The position numbers were made by a program, and so were the translations under genes. Source: Streptomyces iranensis (GTDB lineage Bacteria; Actinomycetota; Actinomycetes; Streptomycetales; Streptomycetaceae). From it: 64,000 nucleotides of DNA. Location: contig NZ_JAGGLR010000004.1 of NCBI RefSeq assembly GCF_017874715.1, positions 431,151 to 495,150 of the forward strand, given 5' to 3'. Below, piece by piece: positions 25,279 through 37,498 of this stretch (positions are counted from its first letter, which is position 1; the number at the start of each line of letters is the position of its first letter). The notes beneath the pieces were generated by a model. The model saw only the letters and a list, made by a program, of their open reading frames with translations. It ran no database searches and was not told the DNA's origin.

Positions 25279-26502
25279 ATGGGTGCCATGCCGTCCCGTC
25301 CCCACCTCCCACGCCCACACCGGCATGACGTCCTCATCGCCCTGAGCGGACTGCTCGGCGGGGCCCTGATGTGGGCGGTGGGGGTGCACAACAACCAGTC
25401 GTTCTTCCATACGCCCCGCTGGCTGGGGCTGATCGCGCTCGTCGTGATCGCCGCGTCCGAACTGCTCCGGCGCTCCCGGCCGCTCGTCGGCCTGGGCGTG
25501 GGGACCGCCGCGATCTCCCTCGACGTCCTCAGCGGCGGGCTGGCCGTGACGTTCCTGATGTACACCGACCTGGTGTACGCGGCCGTCATGTACTCCGGCC
25601 CCGGCGCCGCCCGGCGCATCCCCCGGCTCTGCGGGCTCCTCACGGTGCTGGCGACCGTGGTGCCGCTGGCCGTCTACAACGACCCGCTGGCGCTGCTGGT
25701 CGGCACGTTCGTCGCGCTGCTCACCCTCACCCCGGCGTGGACCGGGGCGGTGGTCCGCAACCACCGCGAGGAGGCCGCGGCCGCCCGTCTGGAGGCCGAA
25801 CGCGTCGCGCTGCTGGCCGAGTTGGACCGGCGGGAGGCGGTGGCCTCGGAGCGCTCCCGGATGGCGCGCGAACTCCACGACATGGTGGCCAACCACCTCT
25901 CGGCCATCGCCATCCACTCCAGCGCCGCGCTCTCGCTCAAGGACCCCGCCGCGACCGACGAGGCGCTCGGCGTCATCCGGGAGAACAGCGTGCGCGGCCT
26001 GGCCGAGATGCGCCGGCTGATCGGGCTGCTGCGGGACCCCGGGGAGACCTCGGAACCCGCCGCCACCTCCACCCTCGACGCGCTCGACACCCTGCTGGAG
26101 CAGGCCCGCACCAACGCCCGCTCCGGCGGTCAGGACATCGTCCTGTGCGACGAGCGGCCGGACGGCGCCGCCGCGCTGCCCGCCCCGGTCGAGCTCGCCG
26201 CGTACCGCATCGTCCAGGAGTCGCTCACCAACGCCCTCAAGCACGCCGCGTCCGGCCGGGTGGACGTGACGCTGGCGCATCGCGCGGACGGCCCGCTCGA
26301 GGTCAGCGTCATCAGCCCGTACGGCGACCGCGAGGGCCCCCGGGCGCCCGGCTCCGGCACCGGGCTGATCGGGATGCGCGAGCGGGTGTCCCTGCTCGGC
26401 GGCACCCTCGACGCCGGCCCGGTCTCCGGGCCCGGGGGCACGGTGTGGCAGGTGCGGGCCGCGCTGCCGCTGGGCGAGGAGAGCGCTCGGCGTGTGCCAT
26501 GA
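25279..26502 (+). CDS. NarL-type sensor histidine kinase
   Basis: About 407 residues. Five to six membrane helices (about 15-160) are followed by a HisKA_3 dimerisation domain with the phospho-accepting His in MARELHDMVANHL and an HATPase domain with N-box RIVQESLTNALKHA and the lid GTGLIGMRERVSLLGG. It phosphorylates the response regulator encoded 52 bases downstream. The start is uncertain: ATG 25279 is used, ATG 25288 is possible, and neither has a clear ribosome site. The signal sensed is unknown. Confidence 0.9.
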   Translation: MGAMPSRPHLPRPHRHDVLIALSGLLGGALMWAVGVHNNQSFFHTPRWLGLIALVVIAASELLRRSRPLVGLGVGTAAISLDVLSGGLAVTFLMYTDLVYAAVMYSGPGAARRIPRLCGLLTVLATVVPLAVYNDPLALLVGTFVALLTLTPAWTGAVVRNHREEAAAARLEAERVALLAELDRREAVASERSRMARELHDMVANHLSAIAIHSSAALSLKDPAATDEALGVIRENSVRGLAEMRRLIGLLRDPGETSEPAATSTLDALDTLLEQARTNARSGGQDIVLCDERPDGAAALPAPVELAAYRIVQESLTNALKHAASGRVDVTLAHRADGPLEVSVISPYGDREGPRAPGSGTGLIGMRERVSLLGGTLDAGPVSGPGGTVWQVRAALPLGEESARRVP

Positions 26503-26532
26503 CCCCTCGGCTCAGCGTGTGCCATGACCCTT
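26487..26532. repeat. Short direct repeat at the kinase-regulator junction
   Basis: CGTGTGCCATGACCC occurs twice (about 26489 and 26516), once spanning the kinase stop codon TGA and once in the spacer. It looks like a small tandem duplication of the kinase 3' end. Confidence 0.6.
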
Positions 26533-26554
26533 CGACGACCAGCCAGGAGCCGCC

Positions 26555-27244
26555 GTGACCCCGCCCGCCCCGCCCGCCCGTTCCGCGTCCAAGCCGATCC
26601 GGGTGCTGGTCGCCGAGGACCAGGGCTCGGTCCGCTCCGGGCTGGTGCTGATCCTGCGGTCCGCCCCCGATGTGGAGGTGGTCGGCGAGGCGGTGGACGG
26701 CCTCCAGGCGGTGGAGATGGCCCGGACGCTGCGCCCCGACGTGGTGCTCATGGACGTCCAGATGCCCCGGCTGGACGGGGTGTCGGCCACCCGTCAGGTG
26801 GTCGCCGAGCAGCTGGCGGACGTGCTGGTGCTGACCACCTTCGACCTGGACGAGTATGTCTTCGGGGCGCTGCGCGCGGGTGCCGCCGGGTTCCTGCTCA
26901 AGGACAGCGAGGCGGCCGATCTGATCGAGGCCGTCCGTACGGTGGGGCGCGGCGAGGGCATGATCGCCACCGCGGTCACCCGCCGTCTGATCGCGGAGTT
27001 CGCCCGGCCCCAGGCCGTCCCCTCCCCCACCGCACCCAGCCCCGAGGTGCTCGCCACGCTCACCCCGCGGGAGCGGGAGGTGCTGGCCTGTCTGGGGCAG
27101 GGGCTGTCGAACGCGCAGATCGCGGAACGGCTCACCATGGCGGAGGCGACGGTGAAGACGCATGTCAGCCGGCTGCTGAACAAGCTGGAGCTGCGCAGCC
27201 GGGTCCAGGCCGCGGTGCTGGCCCAGGAACTGGGCGTGCGCTAA
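26555..27244 (+). CDS. NarL/LuxR-family response regulator
   Basis: 229 residues from GTG 26555, with GCCAGGAGCC as ribosome site. Receiver domain: E21/D22 pocket, phospho-acceptor D67 in VVLMDVQMP, and conserved K in FLLKDSEA. The C-terminal LuxR helix-turn-helix is LTPREREVLACLGQGLSNAQIAERL with KTHVSRLLNKL as recognition helix. It is the output partner of the adjacent kinase. Nothing in the sequence identifies its target genes. Confidence 0.94.
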   Translation: MTPPAPPARSASKPIRVLVAEDQGSVRSGLVLILRSAPDVEVVGEAVDGLQAVEMARTLRPDVVLMDVQMPRLDGVSATRQVVAEQLADVLVLTTFDLDEYVFGALRAGAAGFLLKDSEAADLIEAVRTVGRGEGMIATAVTRRLIAEFARPQAVPSPTAPSPEVLATLTPREREVLACLGQGLSNAQIAERLTMAEATVKTHVSRLLNKLELRSRVQAAVLAQELGVR

Positions 27245-27295
27245 GCGCTCCGCTGGAAGTGTCGCGATGCGTCGTCGGCCGACTGCGGCGCCGTC

Positions 27296-27356
27296 GTGGC
27301 TGGTCGCGCCCACGCGGCGGAGCCGCACATCGACACAGCCCCGCGCCCCTTCTGCT
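27296..27356. repeat. Fragment of the dispersed GC-rich repeat family
   Basis: ACGCGGCGGAGCCGCACATCG followed by CAGCCCCGCGCCCCTTC matches the middle modules of the tandem units at 16.7-17.1 kb. It lies between two convergent genes and may act as the terminator region. Confidence 0.55.
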
Positions 27357-27812
27357 TCAGGCCACGTTGACGCGCTGGCCGGGGGGCGCGGCCTCCAGCC
27401 AGGCCAGAAAGCCGGTCAGGGCGTCATCGCTCATGGCCAGTTCCAGCCGGGTGCCGCCGTGCCGGCAGGCGAGCACCACCGCGTCGGAGAGCAGCGCCAG
27501 CTCCTCCTCGCCCTTGGGGGTGCGCCGCTCCAGCACCTCGATCGAGGCGCGCTCCAGGATCCGCCGGGGCCTCGGCGCGTAGGAGAAGACCCGGAACCAC
27601 TCGACGCGGTCACCGTTGTAGCGGGCGACGCCGTACACCCAGCCCTTGCCGCTGGGGTCGGATTCGCTTGGCGGGGGATCCCAGCGCAGTGAACAGTCGA
27701 AGGTTCCGCCGGACCGCTGGATCAGCCGCCGCCGGAGACCGAAGACGAAGAGTCCCACCACCACCAGCGCGACGACCACGCCGCCCACAAGCAGAGCGAG
27801 GACCATCTTCAC
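27357..27812 (-). CDS. DUF2550 membrane-anchored protein
   Basis: 151 residues: one N-terminal membrane helix (MVLALLVGGVVVALVVVGLFVFGL) and a compact C-terminal domain beginning FDCSLRW. This is the DUF2550 family that follows the ATP synthase operon in many actinobacteria. The gene starts 115 bases after atpC and is separated from it by a strong hairpin, so it is probably expressed partly by read-through. Function unknown. Confidence 0.9.
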   Translation of the reverse strand: MKMVLALLVGGVVVALVVVGLFVFGLRRRLIQRSGGTFDCSLRWDPPPSESDPSGKGWVYGVARYNGDRVEWFRVFSYAPRPRRILERASIEVLERRTPKGEEELALLSDAVVLACRHGGTRLELAMSDDALTGFLAWLEAAPPGQRVNVA

Positions 27813-27852
27813 CGACCTCCTCGCGTCATCCGGAAAAACCGCACCTGCATCG

Positions 27853-27904
27853 CCTCAGCCGCGGACCCGCTGAAGGGGAGCTCCAGCGAGGTCCGCGGCT
27901 GAGG
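27853..27904. terminator. Strong hairpin after the ATP synthase operon
   Basis: CCTCAGCCGCGGACC (27853-27867) pairs perfectly with 27890-27904 (15 base pairs) over a 22-base loop, 23 bases past the atpC stop. The T tract (TTTTCC) is on the plus-strand side, so on the minus strand it acts as a hairpin without U tract. Confidence 0.8.
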
Positions 27905-27927
27905 TTTTCCGACCGTACGTGACAGGC

Positions 27928-28305
27928 TCAGTGCGCTCCCGCCACCGCGCGCAGCCGGACGTCGGCGCGCCGCTCGGCGGCGGCGTCCGCCTCCGACTTG
28001 GCACGCTCCAGCGCCCGCTCCGCGCGCTTCACATCGATTTCGTCGGACAGCTCCGCGACCTCGGCCAGCAGTGAGAGCTTGTCGTCCGAGAACGAGATGA
28101 ACCCACCGTGCACCGCGGCCACGACCGTCCCGCCATCGACCGAACGGATGGTCACCGGGCCGGACTCCAGCACACCGAGCAGCGGCTGGTGGCCGGGCAT
28201 GACGCCGATGTCACCCGATGTGGTGCGCGCGATGACCAAGGTGGCCGCACCGGACCAGACACTACGGTCCGCCGCGACCATCTCGACCTGCAGCTCAGCA
28301 GCCAA
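27928..28305 (-). CDS. atpC: ATP synthase epsilon subunit
   Basis: 125 residues. The beta-sandwich N-terminal domain (about 1-85; LQVEMVAADRSVWSG, GDIGVMPGHQPLLGVL) and a C-terminal helical hairpin (RAERALERAKSEADAAAERRA) are both present. Epsilon sits on the central stalk of F1, couples gamma rotation to the c ring and inhibits ATP hydrolysis. It is the last gene of the nine-gene operon; a 111-base gap separates it from atpD. Confidence 0.96.
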   Translation of the reverse strand: MAAELQVEMVAADRSVWSGAATLVIARTTSGDIGVMPGHQPLLGVLESGPVTIRSVDGGTVVAAVHGGFISFSDDKLSLLAEVAELSDEIDVKRAERALERAKSEADAAAERRADVRLRAVAGAH

Positions 28306-28416
28306 CGTGGCTCCTCGGGTCTCTCCCTGCCGGGTCGGGCAGGGCTTTCGTCAAAGAATAACGGGCGTACGGAGAGGGGCGGGACCGGGCCCACCCCTCT
28401 CACGGAGCTACCGGGC

Positions 28417-30781
<2,365 letters not shown>

Positions 30782-30783
30782 AC

Positions 30784-32355
30784 TCAGCCCTCGCCCAGCA
30801 GCTTGCCGTCCGAGGTCTCGAACTGCTTCTTGAAGCTGTCGACGGCCTCGCCCAGCGCCGCGATCGTGTCGTCGGACATCTTGCCGCCCTCGACGATGCC
30901 GGTCAGCAGCCCCTTGTGCTCACGGTGCAGGTAGTCCAGCAGCTCACGCTCGAAGCGGCGGACGTCCTCGACGGGCACGTCGTCCATCTTGCCGTTGGTG
31001 CCGGACCAGATGGAGACGATCTCGTCCTCGGTGGAGTACGGGGCGTACTGGCCCTGCTTCAGCAGCTCGACCATGCGCGCACCGCGCTCCAGCGACGCCT
31101 TCGAGGCCGCGTCCAAGTCCGAGCCGAAGGCGGCGAACGCCTCCAGTTCACGGTACTGGGCGAGGTCCACCCGGAGACGGCCGGAGACCTGGCGCATCGC
31201 CTTGTGCTGCGCGGAACCACCGACTCGGGAGACCGAGATACCGACGTTGAGGGCCGGCCGCTGGTTGGCGTTGAACAGGTCCGACTCCAGGAAGCACTGG
31301 CCGTCGGTGATGGAGATGACGTTGGTCGGGATGAACGCCGACACGTCGTTCGCCTTGGTCTCGACGATCGGCAGACCGGTCATCGAACCGGAGCCCATGT
31401 CGTCGGAGAGCTTCGCGCAGCGCTCCAGCAGCCGGGAGTGCAGGTAGAAGACGTCGCCCGGGTAGGCCTCACGGCCCGGCGGGCGGCGCAGCAGCAGGGA
31501 CACCGCGCGGTAGGCGTCGGCCTGCTTGGACAGGTCGTCGAAGACGATCAGAACGTGCTTGCCCTGGTACATCCAGTGCTGGCCGATGGCCGAGCCGGTG
31601 TAGGGGGCCAGGTACTTGAAGCCCGCCGGGTCGGACGCCGGGGCGGCGACGATCGTCGTGTACTCCAGGGCGCCGGCCTCCTCCAGCGCACCGCGCACGG
31701 ACGCGATGGTGGAGCCCTTCTGGCCAATGGCGACGTAGATGCAGCGGACCTGCTTCTTCGGGTCACCGGAGCGCCAGTTGTCGCGCTGGTTGATGATCGT
31801 GTCGACGCACAGCGCGGTCTTGCCGGTCTGCCGGTCACCGATGATCAGCTGGCGCTGGCCACGGCCGATCGGGGTCATCGCGTCGACGGCCTTGTAGCCG
31901 GTCTCCATCGGCTCGTGCACCGACTTGCGGTCCATGACCGTGGGGGCCTGCAGCTCGAGGGCTCGGCGGCCCTCGGTCTCGATCTCGCCGAGGCCGTCGA
32001 TCGGGGCACCCAGCGGGTCGACCACGCGGCCGAGGTAGCCCTCGCCGACGGCTACCGAGAGGACCTCGCCGGTGCGGTGCACCTGCTGGCCCTCCTCGAT
32101 GCCGCTGAACTCACCGAGGACGACCGCACCGATCTCGCGCTCCTCGAGGTTGAGGGCGAGGCCGAGGGTGCCGTCCTCGAACTTCAGCAGTTCGTTCGCC
32201 ATGGTCGAGGGAAGACCCTCGACCTTCGCGATGCCGTCGCCGGCAACGCTGACCGTCCCGACCTCCTCGCGCGAGGCCGCGTCCGGCTTGTACGCCTGGA
32301 CAAAGTTCTCCAGTGCGTCCCGGATCTCCTCCGGCCGGATCGTGAGCTCCGCCAT
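30784..32355 (-). CDS. atpA: ATP synthase alpha subunit
   Basis: 523 residues from ATG 32355 ([10 protein letters not shown]), preceded by an AGGAGAGCAGGGAACCCAG ribosome region. Walker A GDRQTGKT (173-180) is present. Alpha holds the non-catalytic nucleotide sites and alternates with beta in F1. The gene is 90 bases downstream of atpH, one of the larger gaps in the operon, but no terminator is seen there. Confidence 0.98.
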   Translation of the reverse strand: MAELTIRPEEIRDALENFVQAYKPDAASREEVGTVSVAGDGIAKVEGLPSTMANELLKFEDGTLGLALNLEEREIGAVVLGEFSGIEEGQQVHRTGEVLSVAVGEGYLGRVVDPLGAPIDGLGEIETEGRRALELQAPTVMDRKSVHEPMETGYKAVDAMTPIGRGQRQLIIGDRQTGKTALCVDTIINQRDNWRSGDPKKQVRCIYVAIGQKGSTIASVRGALEEAGALEYTTIVAAPASDPAGFKYLAPYTGSAIGQHWMYQGKHVLIVFDDLSKQADAYRAVSLLLRRPPGREAYPGDVFYLHSRLLERCAKLSDDMGSGSMTGLPIVETKANDVSAFIPTNVISITDGQCFLESDLFNANQRPALNVGISVSRVGGSAQHKAMRQVSGRLRVDLAQYRELEAFAAFGSDLDAASKASLERGARMVELLKQGQYAPYSTEDEIVSIWSGTNGKMDDVPVEDVRRFERELLDYLHREHKGLLTGIVEGGKMSDDTIAALGEAVDSFKKQFETSDGKLLGEG

Positions 32356-32444
32356 CTGGGTTCCCTGCTCTCCTTGTTGGGCCCGAAGTGTTTGACTACG
32401 GCCCAACTCGGGCCGCTTACATGCTTGTTGAGTTGGTGGCTGGG

Positions 32445-33260
32445 TCAGCCGGCCATCCGCCTGGTCGCCTCTTCGAGGCGGTCCGCGATGGTCCCGTTGA
32501 TGACCTCGTCGCCGATGCGCACCGAGATCCCGCCGAGGACCTCGGGGTCCACGTCGAGGTTCAGGTGCATCTTCCGTCCGTACAGCTTCCCCAGTGCATC
32601 ACCGAGCCGCTGCTTCTGCCGGTCGCTGAGCGGCACCGCGGAGGTGACGACCGCGACCGTACGGTCCCGGCGCGCCGCCGCCAGCTTGGACAGCTCGTCG
32701 AGACCCGCCTCCAGGCTACGACCCCGCGGGTGGGTCACCAGACGGATCACCAGCCGCTCGGTCCGCTGGTCGGCACGGCCGCCGAGCAACTCGCCGACCA
32801 GCCCGGACTTGGCGGACACGGTCGCGCGCCGGTCGGTGAGCGCGCCGCGCAGCTCGGACGAGGAGGAGACGATCCGGCCGAACCGGAACAGCTCGTCCTC
32901 CACGTCGTCGAGGGTGCCGGCCCGCTCGGCCGCGACCAGGTCGGCGGCGCTGGCCAGCTCCTCGAGCGAGTCCACCAGGTCGCGCGAGCGCGACCAGCGG
33001 GCCCGGACCAGGCCGGAGACCAGGTCGATGGTCTCGCCGCCGACCTGCCCGCCCAGCACCCGCGCGGCCAGCTCGGCCTTGGCCTCGCCGGGCTGCGCCG
33101 GGTCGGTGAGGACCCGGCGCAGCGAGACCTCGCGGTCGAGCAGCGCGGTGACGGCGGCCAGCTCATCGGCGAGCTTCGTCGCGTCGACGGCGGTGTTGTC
33201 CGTCAGGGCGTCGAAGCGCTCGCGCGCGGCTGCCAGTGCCTCCCGGCTCGCTCCGTTCAT
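32445..33260 (-). CDS. atpH: ATP synthase delta subunit
   Basis: 271 residues, which is long compared with the about 180 of E. coli delta but normal for actinobacteria, where extra N-terminal helices are present. The C-terminal part ([29 protein letters not shown]) is the diagnostic family block. Delta joins the peripheral stalk to the top of F1. Its ATG overlaps the stop of atpF by four bases. Confidence 0.96.
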   Translation of the reverse strand: MNGASREALAAARERFDALTDNTAVDATKLADELAAVTALLDREVSLRRVLTDPAQPGEAKAELAARVLGGQVGGETIDLVSGLVRARWSRSRDLVDSLEELASAADLVAAERAGTLDDVEDELFRFGRIVSSSSELRGALTDRRATVSAKSGLVGELLGGRADQRTERLVIRLVTHPRGRSLEAGLDELSKLAAARRDRTVAVVTSAVPLSDRQKQRLGDALGKLYGRKMHLNLDVDPEVLGGISVRIGDEVINGTIADRLEEATRRMAG

Positions 33261-33820
33261 CGGCCGGCCTCGGCCTTCGAGCCATCGGTCGCCTTCGCCT
33301 CGAGCTCGTCGAGGAACCGGTCGATGGTGCGGCTCTCCCGGGCCACGTCCTCGAGCGACTCACCGACGATCCGGCCGGCCAGGTCGGTGGCGAGCCTGCC
33401 CACGTCCTGGCGCAGGGTCTGAGCGGCTTGCTTGCGATCGGCCTCGATCTGCGAGTGACCGGCGGCGATGAGCTCCTCACGCTGCCGCTGGCCCTCCGCG
33501 CGCATCTCGGCGATGAGCGCGGCGCCCTGCTCCTGCGCCTCCTGGCGCAGTCGCGCGGCCTCGTGCCGGGCGTCGGCGAGCTGGGCTCGGTAGTCCTCGA
33601 GGACCTGCTGGGCTTCGGCCTGAGTGGCCTCGGCCTTCTCCATGCCGCCCTCGATCGCCTCGCGGCGCTCCTCCAGAACCCGGTTGATGTTCGGGAGGAG
33701 CTTCTTGGCGAGGAAGATGAAGACGATGGCAAAGGCGATCAGGCCGATGACCAGCTCCGGGATCGGCGGGATGAGGGGGTTCTCACTCTCCTCGGCCGCC
33801 ACCTGTACCAGGGCGTTCAC
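33257..33820 (-). CDS. atpF: ATP synthase b subunit
   Basis: 187 residues. A single N-terminal membrane helix (PELVIGLIAFAIVFIFLAKKLL) is followed by a long charged coiled coil (RREAIEGGMEKAEATQAEAQ onwards). It dimerises to form the peripheral stalk. It uses a GTG start coding MNALVQ. The 3' end overlaps atpH. Confidence 0.97.
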   Translation of the reverse strand: MNALVQVAAEESENPLIPPIPELVIGLIAFAIVFIFLAKKLLPNINRVLEERREAIEGGMEKAEATQAEAQQVLEDYRAQLADARHEAARLRQEAQEQGAALIAEMRAEGQRQREELIAAGHSQIEADRKQAAQTLRQDVGRLATDLAGRIVGESLEDVARESRTIDRFLDELEAKATDGSKAEAGR

Positions 33821-33857
33821 ATCAGTGCCTTTCGTCGGATGCGGCGTTACGCCGCGG

Positions 33858-34184
<327 letters not shown>

Positions 34185-34994
34185 TCAGTGGTGCTCGGCC
34201 AGAGCGCCCTGAACGTAGGAGCAGGCCAGGAGCACGAAGACATATGCCTGGACGGCCTGGATGAAGAGCTCGAAGGCGGTCATGATGATGACCATCACGA
34301 AGGAGACACCCGCGTAGGCGATGCCGACCCCGTTCAGCAAGTACCAACTGGCGATGGTGAACAGCAGCAGCAGGGTGTGGCCCGCGAACATGTTGGCGAA
34401 GAGCCGGACCGCGTGGGTGAAGGGCCGCACCAGCACGTTCGAGAAGAACTCGATCGTCATGGACAGCGGAAGCACCGCGCCCAGCGACTTGTCATAGCCG
34501 GTGAGGTTCTTGAAACCGCCGACGAAGCCGTGCTTCCGGAACGTCAGGCTCATCCACAGGACGTAGACGATCGCGGCGAGCGCGGCCGGGTAGGCGATGA
34601 TCGACGTCACCGGGAACTGGGCGACCGGGATGACCGACCAGAGGTTCATGATCCAGACGAAGAAGAAGATCGAGACCATGAGCGGGACGTACTTCTCACC
34701 GTCCCTCTTTCCCAGTGCCTCGTAGACGATCCCACGGCGGATGAAGTCGTACCCCGCCTCGCCGACCATCTGGAGCTTGCCGGGAACTACCTTGGCCCGG
34801 CCGAAGGCCGCCCAGAAGAACCAGACGATGGCGACGGTGCCCAGCAGGGCCAGCAGCATCGGCTTGTTGAAGTCGATACCGCCGAGAGTGAAGAGCGGCT
34901 CGAACTTGAACGAATGGAGTCCGGGTGCCGGGAAGCCGCACCCGTCGAAGATGTGGCAGTCGGTCTCGAAGGCGAGCGTCTGGTCAGGACTCAC
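34185..34994 (-). CDS. atpB: ATP synthase a subunit
   Basis: 269 residues from GTG 34994, chosen because AAGGAG lies six bases upstream; the open frame extends 22 codons further without a good site. Membrane helices include LLALLGTVAIVWFFWAAF and VSIFFFVWIMNLWSVIPV. The essential Arg is in the RPFTHAVRLFANMFAGH segment. Subunit a provides the proton half-channels of Fo. Confidence 0.95.
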   Translation of the reverse strand: MSPDQTLAFETDCHIFDGCGFPAPGLHSFKFEPLFTLGGIDFNKPMLLALLGTVAIVWFFWAAFGRAKVVPGKLQMVGEAGYDFIRRGIVYEALGKRDGEKYVPLMVSIFFFVWIMNLWSVIPVAQFPVTSIIAYPAALAAIVYVLWMSLTFRKHGFVGGFKNLTGYDKSLGAVLPLSMTIEFFSNVLVRPFTHAVRLFANMFAGHTLLLLFTIASWYLLNGVGIAYAGVSFVMVIIMTAFELFIQAVQAYVFVLLACSYVQGALAEHH

Positions 34995-35258
34995 CGCGAG
35001 CTCCTTCAGCGTGGCGCATGGGTACGGCAACCTCGTTGTGTCGGCGCGGCACACGGCCACGGAGCGGCACTGGACTGGTCTTACGAATGTGGGGGCGGCT
35101 GATCGGCGCGTGGCCGAATGGTGTGTCGGGCATCAGCTGCATGGGCCGCCGATTCCATCCCGTGGATTCCGGGGGTTCAGCTACCTGCGCGCGCTGTGCC
35201 TCAGATGGCACCGGACGATAGCAGGTGAGCGCACATGCTCTTATCCCGGCCCTACTTC

Positions 35259-35714
35259 TCACGGCGTGGACCCGGCGGGAGCGGACTTCTTCGCCCCCCC
35301 GGGCTTGCGTTCGTCCTCGGCTTCTGGCTCCACGTAAAGGATCTTGGCCTTCATGTGTGCACGGGTCTGTGCGCCGATCCACACCAGGGTCGCGGCGAGT
35401 AGCGCGAAGGCGAATGCCTTGGTGTTGAACAGCGTGGTGCCCTTGAAGATCCCGAGAATGACCGCGACCAGCAGGAACTGGGTCACGTAGAGCGCCAGGC
35501 CCATCGCCTGGAAGAGCTGCGGGAGGTACTTCGCGGTGCGCTGCAGCACGATCAGGCCCATCGCCATGACCCCGGCGGCGACCACCGCTCCGAAACCCGC
35601 ACCGATCGCGCCCTCGCCGCCTGCGAGCACAGAACCGACAGCGACGGCGACCACCCCGGTGACGGCGGTGGGCACGGCGCAACTCAGGAGTGTTCTGGCG
35701 TCGTTGGACTGCAT
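35259..35714 (-). CDS. atpI: ATP synthase assembly protein AtpI
   Basis: 151 residues from ATG 35714 (MQSNDARTLL), preceded by GGAGAAACCCTTC. Four membrane helices occupy most of the protein, with a basic, Lys-rich C-terminus (DERKPGGAKKSAPAG). AtpI-type proteins help c-ring assembly and are the first gene of the operon here. A 264-base gap without a gene separates it from atpB. Confidence 0.88.
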   Translation of the reverse strand: MQSNDARTLLSCAVPTAVTGVVAVAVGSVLAGGEGAIGAGFGAVVAAGVMAMGLIVLQRTAKYLPQLFQAMGLALYVTQFLLVAVILGIFKGTTLFNTKAFAFALLAATLVWIGAQTRAHMKAKILYVEPEAEDERKPGGAKKSAPAGSTP

Positions 35715-36016
35715 GAAGGGTTTCTCCGGCAAGTGTCGGAAGCAACGATTCGTCGTGGACGAGCGTATCCCCGGGGACAGAGGGAACCTCACGAGGAAGA
35801 GCCGTCGCCCTACGGCCCCTCGGGTCTAAGCACCGGGTTTAGTGAACGGTATCACAAACTATTTGATGAGGTCTTTACCCACCAGGTGTGCTGCACGTCA
35901 CACGGGAGAGTTATGAGCTGTGTACCGTGCTGACGCCGCTCTGTGATCTTCACCGGTCTCGCCTGACCCTCTACCGGGGGCGATAACTGGGGACATCGCG
36001 GCGATGACTGGGGAGA
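35715..36016 (-). promoter_or_regulatory. Leader/promoter region of the ATP synthase operon
   Basis: This 302-base gap has no gene. It includes an unusually AT-rich run for this genome (around 35840-35880, e.g. TATCACAAACTATTTGATGAGG), which is the best location for the operon promoter on the minus strand. No operator or riboswitch structure could be recognised. The upstream WecA-like gene ends at 36017, so its transcripts may also read in. Confidence 0.4.
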
Positions 36017-37423
36017 TTACTGGGGTGTTCCGATGCGCCGGCGGTGGGTGAAGCGGGACCGGTCGCCGATCGCGGTGGCGCCGTTCACACCGTTCGCCCC
36101 GCCGCTCGCCCCACTGCCCGCGCCGCCGTGTCGCCCGGAGCCCACCGGCTCGGGCTCGACCAGGTCCGGCTCCGAGGCGGCGGACCCGGCACCGGCCGTG
36201 GCCGCCACGGGCTCGGCGGGCGCCTCGGCCTCCTGCTCGGCCCTGGCGATCCGGTTGGCGCGGCGGTAGCGCGGCGGAACGAACGCCTCCGCCCAGCGCG
36301 GAACGCGCGGGGTGAACCGCGGCAGCAGCAACAGCGACAGCCCGACCCCGCTCAGCGCCACGATCGCCAGCACGAACCACACACCGGCCGAGTTCACCGA
36401 GTACGCCACGGCGCCGAAGGCGATCAGCGCCGACCAGAAGTACATGATCAGGACGGCCCGGCTGTGCGAATGGCCGATCTCCAGCAGCCGGTGGTGCAGA
36501 TGGCCGCGGTCGGCGGCGAACGGCGACTGGCCCCGCCAGGTGCGCCGGACGATCGCCAGCACCAGGTCGGCGAAGGGCACCGCGATGACGGTCAGCGGAA
36601 GCAGCAGCGGGATGTAGACCGGGACGGTGGCGTGCACCGCGGCCTGCTCGGACCCCTCGAACAGCTTCATCGCGTCCGGGTCCACCTGGCCGGTGATGGA
36701 GATGGCGCCCGCCGCCAGCACCAGCCCGATCAGCATCGAGCCCGAGTCACCCATGAAGATCCGCGCGGGGTGGGCGTTGTGCGGCAGGAAGCCCAGGCAC
36801 ATGCCCATGAGGACGGCGGCGAACAGGGTGGCGGGCGCGGCCGCCTCCAGGCCGTAGCCGTACCAGATGCGGTACGCGTACATGAAGAACGCCGCGGCGG
36901 CGATGCACACCATCCCGGACGCCAAACCATCAAGCCCGTCAACGAAGTTGACCGCGTTGATGGTGATCACGACCAGCGCGACGGTGAGCAGCGTGCCCTG
37001 CCAGGGCGTCAGCGAGACCGGTCCCACACCGGGCACCGGAAGCCACAGGATGGTCAGACCCTGGAGCACCATCACACCGGCGGCGATCATCTGGCCGCCC
37101 AGCTTGATCAGCGCGTCCACGCCCCACTTGTCGTCCAGCACCCCGAGCAGCCAGATCAGTCCGGCGCCGGACAGCAGCGCCCGTGGCTCGTTGGAGACCT
37201 CGAAGACGTCCTTGAGGTTGGTCAGGTGGGCGGCGACCAGCAGCCCCGCGCACAGCCCGCCGAACATGGCGATGCCACCGAGCCGTGGCGTGGGCTCACG
37301 GTGCACATCACGGGCGCGGATCTCGGGCATCGCACCGGCCGCGATGGCGAATTTCCGCACCGGCCCGGTCAGCAGATAAGTGACCGCGGCCGTGATGCAC
37401 AGAGTCAGCAGGTATTCACGCAC
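36017..37423 (-). CDS. Undecaprenyl-phosphate sugar-1-phosphate transferase (WecA/TagO/Rfe type)
   Basis: 468 residues, about ten membrane helices. Family motifs in cytoplasmic loops are clear: NFVDGLDGLASG, ARIFMGDSGSMLIG and GHLHHRLLEIGHSHSR. Such enzymes transfer a sugar phosphate, usually GlcNAc-1-P, from a UDP-sugar to undecaprenyl phosphate and start teichoic acid or other wall glycopolymers. The C-terminal 90 residues are a low-complexity Ala/Gly/Glu tail not needed for the fold. It precedes the atp operon on the same strand. An LCP ligase, which attaches such polymers to peptidoglycan, is encoded at 42.8 kb. Confidence 0.93.
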   Translation of the reverse strand: MREYLLTLCITAAVTYLLTGPVRKFAIAAGAMPEIRARDVHREPTPRLGGIAMFGGLCAGLLVAAHLTNLKDVFEVSNEPRALLSGAGLIWLLGVLDDKWGVDALIKLGGQMIAAGVMVLQGLTILWLPVPGVGPVSLTPWQGTLLTVALVVITINAVNFVDGLDGLASGMVCIAAAAFFMYAYRIWYGYGLEAAAPATLFAAVLMGMCLGFLPHNAHPARIFMGDSGSMLIGLVLAAGAISITGQVDPDAMKLFEGSEQAAVHATVPVYIPLLLPLTVIAVPFADLVLAIVRRTWRGQSPFAADRGHLHHRLLEIGHSHSRAVLIMYFWSALIAFGAVAYSVNSAGVWFVLAIVALSGVGLSLLLLPRFTPRVPRWAEAFVPPRYRRANRIARAEQEAEAPAEPVAATAGAGSAASEPDLVEPEPVGSGRHGGAGSGASGGANGVNGATAIGDRSRFTHRRRIGTPQ

Positions 37424-37498
37424 AGGCTGCCCCAGAGGTATCGCTGGCCATCACAGCCCCACACCCTATGCGTGTCCGGCGCCTCGCGGTGAACGTAC

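Noticed and set aside
34995..35258. Extra gene between atpI and atpB
   Set aside because: No frame with start site and plausible composition; open frames here are shadows or extensions of atpB.
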